Positions 9,579-17,155 of a stretch of DNA of 30,617 bases are shown one piece after another. The notes beneath the pieces were generated by a model. It saw only the letters and a list, made by a program, of their open reading frames with translations. It did no database searches and was not told where the DNA came from. The first letter of the stretch is position 1; every line of letters starts with the position of its first letter. Position numbers and translations under genes: made by a program. The stretch is from the NCBI GenBank assembly GCA_003427395.1, contig BFEA01000168.1:1659888-1690504 (forward strand), read 5' to 3'. This stretch comes from Chara braunii (Eukaryota > Streptophyta > Charophyceae > Charales > Characeae).

Positions 9579-10047
9579 GATCATCCGCGGACTCGAGGCG
9601 AAGGACAAAGTGACTTCTGCCGAGTTTGAGTTGGTCAACGGCTTGCTGTTCCTTGAGAAGGCTGGGAATAAACGTTTGTGTGTTCCTAATAGGGAGTCTT
9701 TGCGTAGTCTATTTTTAGGAGAATGTCATGATGCCACCGGACATTGTTTGGCTTTAAGAAGACTGCAGCCAATCTGTTGCAGCGGTTCTGGTGGCCCACA
9801 TTGATGAGAGATGCTAAGTTGTACATGGAGACTTGTCAGGTCTGTCAGAGGGACAAGCCACGTACTCAGGCTCCTCTTGGGCTCCTGAAGCCCCTTCCGA
9901 TTCCGGAAAGGCCTGGTGAGAGCCTGTCCATGGACTTCATGGATACGCTGGTCACCAGCAAGAGTGTAATGCGCTACATCTACGCCATTGTGGATAGGTT
10001 TAGTAACTTTGCTAGGTTAGTTGCAATGTCGGCAACAGCTAAGACGG
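9560..10047 (+). pseudogene. Integrase, N-terminal finger and start of core (copy B)
   Basis: The linker (IIRGLEAKDKVTSAEFELV) reaches GECHDATGH, the HX4H half of the zinc finger. A one-base insertion near 9748 (GGACATTGTTTGG for GGACATTTTGG) then shifts the frame. From 9744 the other frame gives FGFKKTAANLLQRFWW and TCQVCQRDKP with the CX2C half, then SMDFMDTLV with the first core Asp (9933-9935), and IVDRFSNFARLVAMSATAKT. Family similarity stops there, before the second Asp and the Glu. What follows (SLPPEIFLGF...) is translation of the antisense neighbour. Confidence 0.9.
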
Positions 10048-10052
10048 AGTAT

Positions 10053-10920
10053 TCATTGCCTCCTGAGATTTTCCTGGGTTTCCTTTCTTTCCTCTTTCCC
10101 CCTGGTCTCCTCCTCGACCCTTACCTTGTCCTTGCCCTTGAGAAGTCTGGTCACTGTCTCCAATGCGACGGTATCACCATCAATTTTGGTCTCAAAGTGA
10201 AGTAGATAAGCCATCATGGCCTGCAGTATGGAAGCAACATCAATTTCCGTTTCCTCGTAATGAAATTGTTGCCTCATTTCATCCAACATCTTTCTTGCTG
10301 TTGTTTTTCTTCTTTTTTTTTTTTTTTCTTAAGAAAATTTGGACCATTTCTCGATTTATGCGTGTAATCCTTGCGCAGGGGCTTTGCCAATCTTCTCTGT
10401 ATCGTTCCAATTTTAACGGATGTCCCGAGGGACTGTGTTCTTTTTCTTCTTTCTTTCTCTGGTATTCTTCTTTCTTTCTTCTCTCTTCCTTAAGTGAATT
10501 TTCTAATTGTTTGACGTTCTCCTCCATGATTTCTTTCTGGTTCTTTCTTTTTCTCTCCTTCTCCTCCTCCCCCTGTTCTCTTTTTGTCCATCTTCTCCAG
10601 ATGTTCGGCAATATAATGATCAAGGGCTATTCGCCCTTGCCTGATGAGTTCCTCGACTCACTTATCGGTTTCCAGCATTTGAATGTCAGTCTCAGCGGCC
10701 TTCAGTTCATCTTCTGCAGCAAGCAGATTGAATTGTCTGTGAACATGCCGTTCAGATTCTGACCCGGCTCCATGTATCTCGCAGAGCAACTGGCGGAGAA
10801 GGCCTATTCTCGCATCTATCTGACCACGGGTTTTCAAGACCTCTCCCTCTTCGTCAGCATAGACGAACCAATCGTCCTTATCGTTGTAAAATTTGAGCAC
10901 CTGGTTTTGCTGATTTACAA
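10053..10920 (-). pseudogene. Coiled-coil gag-like or hypothetical protein, broken
   Basis: I do not recognise the family. On the minus strand a frame from about 10918 reads [20 protein letters not shown], then GQIDARIGLLRQLLCEIHGA and NLLAAEDELKAAETDIQM. A TGA at 10658-10660, possibly a former CGA, is followed in the same frame by VEELIRQGRIALDHYIAEHL. The charged coiled-coil part lies in a second frame ([20 protein letters not shown]). After the inserted U6 copy, a third frame reads [20 protein letters not shown] and on to about 10053. Heptad-like Leu and charged residues suggest a coiled-coil Gag-like protein, and its place after a PBS-like site supports that. No zinc knuckle or protease is seen. 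Confidence 0.5.
10334..10433 (-). ncRNA. U6: U6 spliceosomal snRNA retropseudogene
   Basis: The minus strand matches plant U6 snRNA, the catalytic RNA of the spliceosome, nearly end to end. It starts GTCCCTCGGGACATCCG, continues AAAATTGGAACGATACAGAG (intact ACAGAGA box), then CCCCTGCGCAAGG, and ends AAATGGTCCAAATTTT. Departures from the usual sequence include a shortened 5' stem-loop and GATTGGCAAAGCCCC where GATTAGCATGGCCCC is normal, which destroys the AGC triad; GATTACACG replaces GATGACACG. A CTTAAG and about 15 A residues (T run 10313-10327 on plus) follow the 3' end. Near-identical 14-base sequences flank it (10300-10313 and 10437-10450). No TATA box or upstream element is visible. All this says retroposed copy, not active gene. 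Confidence 0.93.
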
Positions 10921-11588
10921 GGGCTTGATTTTATGTTGAAACATCACATGCTCGCAGATGTGGTTACTATCATAGGTACTCAGGATATTGTGTTTGGAGA
11001 AGTAGATAGGTAACACATTGTGCCATATAATAAGCTCTCGAAGAGAGGAATGTATCTTGTAAGAATGGAGGCACACAGACATTTCCAGAGACAAGTCATG
11101 TTTTCCAGCACGTGATTGCCGCAAAATAAATAATTAGAAGACAAATAAATTCCACGGCCACACTCAAAATCTCAACAGCAAGAAATAGCAACGAAAATAG
11201 AAAAGAAACAGATTTCTATTATTATCTACTTCTAACTTCTGCTCTGTCCTATGTGTGATGACCTCCTAACGAGAGTGCACAGGTACCGCAGCCACGTCCA
11301 GTGTGATCAAGACACAACAACACAGGTGAGTATGCAAGACAACCACAGAATACCCAAGACAAGTAAGTCAGCCAACACAATCAACAACAATCAATTGTCA
11401 GCATTCTCGCCTCTACGGCTGTACTATCTGCAGAGCCAATGCAGCCAGACACAAAGGCCGGTACGTGGCACTACAGCAAATCGTGAAGCTGTACCACCTG
11501 CCAGCACACAAGTGGAAGTATCAACACCTCACCCACAGCAGCGTGCCAAACATGCCATGTGTCACCCCTGGAATGCCAACGCAGCACA
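10921..11588. other. Non-coding leader part of the antisense element
   Basis: No gene is seen. The stretch is A-rich near 11120-11230 on the plus strand and shows only short chance frames on either strand. It probably belongs to the leader between the PBS-like site and the gag-like frames of the minus-strand element. Confidence 0.4.
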
Positions 11589-11591
11589 TGT

Positions 11592-11847
11592 GCCACGTCA
11601 GCGTCAAGAGCCAGCACGGCCTTCTGGAGGGATGCTACGTCAGCAATGCTTGGAATGCCAACTCATCCAACATTGGTATGCCATGTCAGATCGAAGGAAC
11701 ACTGCTGGAGTGTGGAGAGCCACGTCAGCAGGTAAGTTGCAACACAGGTACGTGCCACGTCAGACAATGCCCTGCCAATAGCAGGATGCCACGTCAGCAA
11801 CCCTACCCCATGCCATGTAGGCAGCGGGCCACGTCAGCTGTCCCAAT

Positions 11848-11900
<53 letters not shown>

Positions 11901-11936
11901 CGCGCGCGCGCGCGCGTCTACCAGCACCACGTCAGC
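11592..11936. repeat. Array of GCCACGTCAGC motifs
   Basis: The 11-mer GCCACGTCAGC, or a version with one or two changes, recurs at about 11592, 11634, 11680, 11719, 11754, 11788, 11828 and 11926, at spacings of roughly 35-100 bases. On the minus strand each reads GCTGACGTGGC and contains the ACGT core bound by plant bZIP factors. The perfect G-box palindrome GCCACGTGGC lies nearby at 12141-12150. Regulatory use is inference; the motif repetition itself is plain. Confidence 0.8.
11851..11916. repeat. (CT)n then (CG)n microsatellite
   Basis: A CT run to about 11898 passes directly into an alternating CG run (about 11900-11916). It splits the GCCACGTCAGC array. Alternating CG is a classic Z-DNA-prone sequence. 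Confidence 0.95.
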
Positions 11937-12181
11937 GTGCTGCCAACGATACTCTCACCCGTATTTCAATGCCACAGCAACAAAGCGCCACATAAGAATG
12001 TCGCCGGCGTCCTCTTCAAAGTGTCCACGCCATCATCTTCAAGGGGGGCTGCATGCACGTTTGGCACTCAATGTCTAGACTCGCGATATTAAGCGCGTGC
12101 GTTTATAAACGCACGTGCGGCACCTCCCGCTTACGTGGGTGCCACGTGGCCCCTGACAGCAGATTGCGACGAAGAAGGCCT

Positions 12182-12193
12182 GCTCTGACACCA
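12182..12193 (-). other. Primer-binding site complementary to initiator Met-tRNA
   Basis: On the minus strand this reads TGGTGTCAGAGC, one base from TGGTATCAGAGC, the primer-binding site of many plant LTR retrotransposons. Three bases (12194-12196) separate it from TGTAATGAACCC at 12197, which on the minus strand is an LTR end finishing in ACA. Position and spacing fit a true PBS. Confidence 0.65.
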
Positions 12194-12196
12194 AAT

Positions 12197-12620
12197 TGTA
12201 ATGAACCCAGTCTGTAAGATACTCGCCAGATGTCGAAATACGAAGTAACTCAACTCTGAACAATGCCCCCAATAATCATGAATGTGATCTCTGATACAAT
12301 GTCTCGTTTCCAGTAGACGAAGAGAGTGGAGGGGGAATAGACAGAGTTGAAGGTGGAAGAGAAAGTAATCATCAATGACCACACAGAGAGTAGCTCAACA
12401 TTCCCACTGCTTCTCCGGGCTTCCCTCGCCTCTACATCAGCAGAACGGTATCCAGTAACGAGCCTGACAAATCTTGATCACATTGAAGTTCCACACGGCA
12501 CAATTCTCTCGTGGAGATGTTGGAGACACCTCAGGTAAGTATCCCGAACCTCCTCAATCATCCACAGATCCCGATCTTCCTCCTTGTTGTGTCCAGTCAC
12601 CCGATGTAGATAGTGTGGCC
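12197..12620 (-). repeat. Putative LTR of the antisense element (right edge unknown)
   Basis: The left edge TGTAATGAACCC is set by the adjacent PBS match. The far edge is not recognisable, and the end coordinate given is only where tandem repeats begin. No second LTR copy was noticed in the window. A strong splice-donor-like CTCAGGTAAGTAT sits at about 12530-12542 on the plus strand. Confidence 0.4.
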
Positions 12621-12623
12621 AAT

Positions 12624-12701
12624 GCCACATCAGTGATGAAGACAGGTGGCATGCGCCACATCAGCAATGAAGACAGGTTGCATGCGCCACATAAGCAGAG
12701 G
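12624..12701. repeat. 31-bp tandem repeat, 2.5 units
   Basis: The units start GCCACATCAG at 12624, 12655 and 12686. The first two are nearly the same over 31 bases (…ATGAAGACAGGT(G/T)GCATGC). The third is cut after 16 bases. The unit start resembles the GCCACGTCAGC motif of the 11.6-11.9 kb array with ACGT changed to ACAT. Confidence 0.85.
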
Positions 12702-13815
12702 CTGGCGCTCAGTAGAGAAGGCGCCAGCATGCTACCTCAGTCCCACGTCGTCGTCCACAGTGCCATCACACAGCCAGCGTCCGGCCAGCGTCAAGCCAGC
12801 GTCAAGGCAACATGGCAAGACTGAATGTCGACCCCCTGGAGGCAGGGTCTCATGTAGTAATTGACCAAGTTGACCTGCCTCAGGTCTCCCACTCACGGTG
12901 GCCCAGATTGACTCGCAGCCGAGGGCCTGGATTGTGTACTGTTACAGACTTTCACTTGGCCCTGATGCTGTCTTGACCGGCGGCCTGGGCTGGGTCAACA
13001 AGGGAATCTTTCCCCCTGGCCTTTGCTGCCTCAGACCGAGGTCGCGTCCTGCGTGTGGCTGGAGGGCCACTTCAGGGCATATCAGGCGGGGTATTGCAGC
13101 TGTTTTTCCGGGCACCGGGCACCCAACTTATGCCTAGGTACACACCCGGGTGCTCGGCCGGGCAATGTTCCCCGGGCAGAGTTCCTGCAGCCCCAACGCC
13201 AAAAAACGAAATTGATAAAAATTCAAAAAATTCCGGAAAAAATGTAGAATTGCAGTACAAACGAATTTTTGGATGAGGGTCACATTAGAATTCCTCACAG
13301 AATAGGAGATAAAGAAAATAACAGAATCACGCTAAGGCACCCCCCTTTAAACCCCTTTTGCCCCTTTAAAACTAATTTATACCCCCCTCCCCCCCAGCCC
13401 CTTGACAGCCAACTCGCAAAAAAAGAAATGACCCGGATTTGGGGTGCTCTGGGAGAGCGCAAAAAAACAGAAAAAAAAGCACTTTTTTAAAGTTTTTTTT
13501 TTTTTTGGCACGCCCGGGTATCCGGGGCTTGCAGGACCGGCCAGGCGTGAGGATCTTCCTCGTATAAAAAGAAATAACCAAACCACATCTACAAGCAGCA
13601 GCCTTAAAGCACCAGTACATGGCCACAGCCAAGTTGAGAGTTCGATTGATCCCCTCCTAAAATTTTGGAGGCCTGCATGCCATTGATAAAATAAGTTGAT
13701 GCCGGGCGGTCTCCGAAAGGGGCCGGGGCCAATGTCTGGCATGAAGTGGTGGTTTAAACCCAAAATGGTCTCGTCAAGTAATATGACCCATGTACCGGCT
13801 GGCATGAACTGGTGG
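12702..13815. other. Non-coding sequence with homopolymers
   Basis: No gene is supported. The open frames here are long only because of composition. Visible items are a T run at 13492-13505, A and C runs near 13350-13470, and GC-rich patches with CCGGGC strings near 13105-13180. Confidence 0.5.
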
Positions 13816-13821
13816 ACAGTG

Positions 13822-14010
13822 TGTTCAAAAGTGGAACCATACCGGTTGTGATATCCCCTACTCCTGCAAGGCTGTGGTGTCCAACTTGACACAGACCACA
13901 GACAACACCGCACACAACAAAACACAACAGCACACGGAATTGCAGACGCGAAGCGTCTGCTCACACAGGCCCGGCAATACTCCCACACTTGGCTCCAATC
14001 AGCACTTGAC
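13822..14010 (-). repeat. Direct repeat D, copy 1
   Basis: The stretch starting TGTTCAAAAGTGGAACCAT and running to CCAACTTGACACA is repeated with few changes at 14197. Both copies are followed at similar distance by CTCCAATCAGCA. The intervening lengths differ. It is shown on the minus strand because the tRNA-like segment between the copies reads that way. Confidence 0.8.
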
Positions 14011-14114
14011 CCCCACTGGTACTTAGCCCACTCACACACACGGGTCTTGACTTGCCCATGGTTTCACGGGAGCCTCCACAGTAGTTATAGATCCGTACAT
14101 CTGGGCCCTAGGCT

Positions 14115-14193
14115 GCCCTCCGTGCAAAGCACGGATTTGAATCAGCGACCTCGGCCCCAAGAGCCAAGTCTCTTAACTACTACAGCCAGGACA
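14115..14193 (-). repeat. tRNA-like (SINE-type) Pol III promoter segment
   Basis: On the minus strand TGGCTGTAGTAGTTAAGAG (14188-14170) resembles a tRNA D-arm/A box of the Leu/Ser kind (TGGCCGAGTGGTTAAG). GATTCAAATCC (14143-14133) is close to the B-box consensus GGTTCAAATCC. Between them CTTGGC and GCCGAG can form an anticodon-like stem. After the B box a 17-base hairpin (TCCGTGC/GCACGGA around TTT) replaces a normal acceptor end. It is not a working tRNA; a SINE head or tRNA pseudogene is the best reading. Confidence 0.5.
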
Positions 14194-14196
14194 TGC

Positions 14197-14328
14197 TGTT
14201 CAAAAGTGGAACCATGCCGGTCGTGATACCCACCCCACCCCTGCAAGGCTGTAGTGTCCAACTTGACACACACCACACACGCATAACACAGATGCGGGAA
14301 TTCTCACACACTTTGCTCCAATCAGCAA
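14197..14328 (-). repeat. Direct repeat D, copy 2
   Basis: This repeats copy 1 at 13822 (TGTTCAAAAGTGGAACCAT to CCAACTTGACACA), again with CTCCAATCAGCA downstream. The tRNA-like segment abuts its left edge with only a few bases between, so the pair may mark a duplication or the edges of an insertion. Confidence 0.8.
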
Positions 14329-14419
14329 GCCATGGAATCCAGTAGCCAAAAAGGATGTAGACTAATTGTAGAGCCATATATCTCATCAGAAATGGTTAAA
14401 GGTGCTTGTACATATTTTT

Positions 14420-14556
14420 GTGCTGGGTAGCTCGCAAGAGCATGGGTGCTTCTACGTATTCCATCAGTGGAAGCCGTCCCGTGCTGTGTTGCTCATAAGC
14501 TGGCATGTTCCATCAGCGCAAGCCATCCCGCGCTGCGTGGCTCGTAAGCTGGTGAT
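14420..14556. repeat. 49-bp tandem duplication with a decayed third unit
   Basis: 14459-14507 and 14508-14556 are two adjacent 49-base units beginning TTCCATCAG and sharing AAGCC(G/A)TCCCG(T/C)GCTG. A GTGCTGGGTAGCTCGCAAG stretch at about 14420-14440 looks like a decayed partial unit. Confidence 0.82.
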
Positions 14557-15538
14557 ACGTGATGCCGGCATCGTTCTGGGGCCTGCATTACTGTCCACGT
14601 GTCAAGCAGGCGGCGGGCGATCACTGAATATTGTAAACACTCCCACGTAGATGAGTCAAAAGCGCATTTGCTTTTTTAAGAATTGAAACAAAAACTCGTT
14701 ACTAGATCACGGAGTAACCGAGTGTCTTGTTTTGGATTAGTTGTGGGTGTCATTTCAATCCGCCTTAGAGGCGCCTTCTAGGAAATCCATGGATCAAGGT
14801 GATCTTCTCCCATGGCTGCTCATCTTTGTTCTACACTGTAGAAAGATAAATCTATGTGATGCATATTAGATCAAATTCAGATTTCTCAAATTCTTAAATA
14901 TGCATTGCTAAAGAAAGGTCTGTAATTACCTGGATTACTAAACAAATATCAGCAAGAGATCCAAAACCCCACCGCTGATAACTGTGGTATTTTTCCAGTA
15001 TTTTACGTAATTTTAATGGTGTGTATGACCGGGACATGCGTCGGAGCTCAAACCTTTCGGGTTAGTACTCTGGTGTTCCATCGGGGATTTAATGAGGCCT
15101 TTGTTCGCTGATTTTGTGTGTGTTCCATGCAGGCAAACGGTGAGTTTGAATGGTAAACAACTTTTGACCTGTTGAGAGTAGAGAGCGGTGCATCTTGCCC
15201 CCTTCCATGGTGTTCGGGTGAAACCTGTTCGAGGGATGGTTTGTGTAGTGCCTCTGTGACGGGTGTGGGTGATCAGGAGACCAGCACCGGGACAGAAACG
15301 CTGTGCTGAGTAGCCTGACTGTCAGAGCAGTTGGGGCATCAGAAGGATCGAAAACATGGAGGCTGTCTTCGATGCAACTTTGGAGAAGCAGAGGCTTGTG
15401 AGATTATCAACAGGAGACGGGAAAAGGCGCAAAGTGAGGAAGATATTATTTTCAGCTTGTTGAGGGATGAAAGGTGGGATGGAGGTGAAGTTTAGTTGCT
15501 TTGCAATTGTAGCAAATGTCCTAAAATGTCGCGGAGGA
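14557..15538. other. Unassigned non-coding sequence
   Basis: I see no supportable gene, RNA gene or transposon domain. Frames are short on both strands. The part near 14850-15010 is AT-rich. A small frame from the ATG at 15356 (MEAVFDATLEKQ...) closes after about 35 codons and is not supported further. Confidence 0.5.
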
Positions 15539-15643
15539 CCAAATAGGTCCAGTCCGTTCAGATCGGGGCTTTGGTGAATGTTTTTTTGTCCTCGCCAAAT
15601 AGGTCCAGTCTGTTCAGATTGGGGCTGAATGTTTTTGTCCTTT
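15539..15643. repeat. 56-bp tandem duplication
   Basis: 15539-15594 and 15595-about 15643 both read CCAAATAGGTCCAGTC(C/T)G and then TTCAGAT(C/T)GGGGCT, ending in TGAATGTTTTTGTCC. The second unit has lost a few bases. Confidence 0.87.
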
Positions 15644-15803
15644 CTTCTTTGTTGCTTGGGAATGTCATTTGTCTGAAAATGAGGAATTCACACGTAACAC
15701 GAGTTCCATTTTGAGATGGCATTAATTATGCCATCAGAGGCTTCCTGCAACTGCAAGAAGGTCGAGAGGGGAAGGGTGACCTTGTGCGTCTATTGTAGAC
15801 AGA

Positions 15804-15809
<6 letters not shown>

Positions 15810-15851
<42 letters not shown>
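15810..15851. repeat. (CT)n microsatellite
   Basis: This is a pure CT run that ends exactly where the adapter sequence begins. Its true length in the genome is uncertain because the join is artificial. Confidence 0.95.
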
Positions 15852-15853
<2 letters not shown>

Positions 15854-15889
15854 GTCTCTTATACACATCTAGATGTGTATAAGAGACAG
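15852..15889. other. Nextera (Tn5 mosaic-end) mate-pair junction adapter, assembly artefact
   Basis: CTGTCTCTTATACACATCT is followed immediately by its exact reverse complement AGATGTGTATAAGAGACAG. This is the 38-base circularisation junction adapter of Nextera mate-pair libraries, made of two Tn5 mosaic ends. Its translation is the peptide SYTHLDVYKRQ, a common contaminant signature in protein databases. It is not native sequence, and DNA to its left and right may come from different places. Confidence 0.99.
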
Positions 15890-16200
15890 CGTGTGCACAC
15901 AAGGGTAGAGGGGCCTCGGCTGCGAAGCACCAAAGAGGAGCCTATTGCTCATCCTGCTTTGTGTGAGTTGTCTCCGCATTTATGTTTTGTCCATGAAGAG
16001 TCAATGAAGGTTATATTTTTGCAGACGCCTGGGCAATTGTCAGTGCTTTTCCTGTTTTAGAATTTTATGAACAGTGAAGCCCCTAACTTTATTGTGTTAA
16101 TCTGATGGTAATCTGGATCCCAGCCCATGTTCTCTTTTGGTAACATGTGTGTTCCATTCAGCTGCATGGACTGTGCAATGCATTGTTTTCCCGCCTCACT
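15890..16200. other. Unassigned sequence right of the adapter
   Basis: No gene is recognised. The frame that crosses the adapter runs to about 16060 but has no known domain, and its left part is adapter translation. Confidence 0.5.
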
Positions 16201-16204
16201 CGTC

Positions 16205-16464
16205 TGCTGCTTTTCCACTCTACCTGTGCAATTGCTGTAAGATGGACAGGCCGATGATCAGAAGTCCCCGGCTATGCTATTTGTCAGCCAAATGTGCTGC
16301 TCTGACCCTTTTCCGCTCTCTACCCGTGGCTATACTGTGTGTCGGCCTGCTGTGCTGCTCTGCCGCTTTTCTACTCTCTTTCTACTCTCTACCCATGCGA
16401 TCCCTGTGGAGATGGACAAGCAGGTGATCAGAAGTCCCTGGCTGTGCGCTGTGTGTCAGCCAGA
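16205..16464. repeat. Imperfect direct duplication
   Basis: 16205-16290 (CTGCTGCTTTTCCACTCTAC ... GATGGACAGGCCGATGATCAGAAGTCCCCGGCT ... TGTCAGCCA) returns at about 16352-16462 with GATGGACAAGCAGGTGATCAG, AAGTCCCTGGCT and TGTCAGCCA. Open frames through it are by-products of the repeat. Confidence 0.75.
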
Positions 16465-17092
16465 TTGAGTTTTGCTGTAAAGCTACATGAAACTGCAAAT
16501 GATTGTGAGAGCTTTCCTGAGGAGGGTGTCGGGCGGTTCTCAAGACTGGAAAAGTGCAAGGAAACATGGCTCTGCTTCCATTGCCCCTGGGGAGAATTGA
16601 TGTTGAAACGATCCAGGATCTCCGCGTTTTTTCAATTTGCGACCATTATATCATTGACTTCGTATTCCATCATGCATGCTTATCCGATCCCTCAGCCTCC
16701 TGGCCACAGGTTGACATCACCGTTGCCTTTTGTGTTCGTATACCACCAGTCCAATCAAGGCTTTTTCTTTTTATACGCGCTACGCTGCCTGACCTTTTAA
16801 CTGAGCAATGGTGATCATTCCGGGTTTGGCAAACAATTTTTTTTGTGGCGCTTCGACTGGCATGGACCTGCTGTGTATGGGCCGGTTGTGGATTTGTATG
16901 TACTCGTATTGGTGAGGTAAGGGTACCCTCTTGAACAGCAGTCTCTCAAGAGTCGAATGGTATAGTCACTCTGAGATATACTGAAGCAATGCCCGATATA
17001 GTCTGCCGTCATTTTTCCTTCTGCTGTGCAGCACTCTCCCTCCTTCATCCAGGTCAGGCGAGGGCATCTCTCTGGGGCTGCATGTCCAATCC
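16465..17092. other. Unassigned sequence
   Basis: Nothing coding is supported on either strand. The right part may be the body of the SINE-like unit whose promoter boxes lie at 17093-17147 on the minus strand. Confidence 0.4.
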
Positions 17093-17155
17093 GAGAATCG
17101 AACGCACTACCAACGGCTTTTCGGACGAACACCTATCCAATAGGCTAAGGGGGCA
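17093..17155 (-). repeat. tRNA-like A box and B box (SINE-type head)
   Basis: On the minus strand TAGCCTATTGG (17147-17137) fits the A-box pattern TRGCNNANNGG exactly, and GTTCGATTCTC (17103-17093) fits the B-box core GTTCGANTC. They are 33 bases apart, as in tRNA genes. The arms do not pair well enough for a functional tRNA. A degenerate tRNA-derived SINE head running leftwards is the most likely reading; no tail or target duplication was identified. Confidence 0.4.

Larger units (their letters stand above)
7080..10047 (+). mobile_element. Ty3/gypsy retrotransposon copy B, 5'- and 3'-truncated
   Basis: This copy is from the same family as copy A but is far better kept. It holds the Gag nucleocapsid end, protease, a complete RT with all catalytic motifs, RNase H with its four acidic residues, and the integrase finger and start of core. 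Only a few changes break it: a stop after the protease, a 2-base insertion at 8599-8600, a shift near 9570 and one near 9748. Homology stops abruptly near 10047, within the integrase core, where unrelated minus-strand element DNA begins. No LTR is attached at either end. Confidence 0.93.
10048..12196 (-). mobile_element. Antisense LTR-element remnant: PBS, leader and gag-like region
   Basis: Read on the minus strand, the order is LTR edge (12197), a match to the initiator-Met tRNA primer-binding site (12193-12182), a long leader without coding signal, then coiled-coil gag-like frames from about 10920 to 10053. The left edge is the point where copy B integrase breaks off. Either this element inserted into copy B and lost its far end, or two pieces were joined by deletion. 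No pol domain of this element is visible, so its class (Ty1/copia, Ty3/gypsy or non-autonomous) is undecided. Confidence 0.5.

Noticed and set aside
10300-10450. Active U6 gene
   Set aside because: The AGC triad is mutated, there is no TATA or upstream element, and an A tail and flanking duplications show retroposition.
10163-10762. 199-codon plus-strand frame
   Set aside because: It is a Phe/Ser/Leu-rich shadow of the Lys/Glu-rich coiled-coil frames and of the reversed U6 copy and its A tail.
11592-11936. CRISPR array
   Set aside because: The motif is only 11 bases, spacing is irregular, the setting is a eukaryotic retroelement, and no cas-like genes occur.
13377-14039. 220-codon minus-strand frame, Trp/Cys-rich
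   Set aside because: It runs through homopolymers, a direct repeat and the edge of a tRNA-like segment. No domain or conserved pattern is visible.
14115-14193. Functional tRNA gene
   Set aside because: The A box is imperfect, the T arm does not pair properly, and a hairpin replaces the acceptor end.
15716-16060. 114-codon plus-strand frame
   Set aside because: Its middle is translation of the Nextera adapter and a CT microsatellite.
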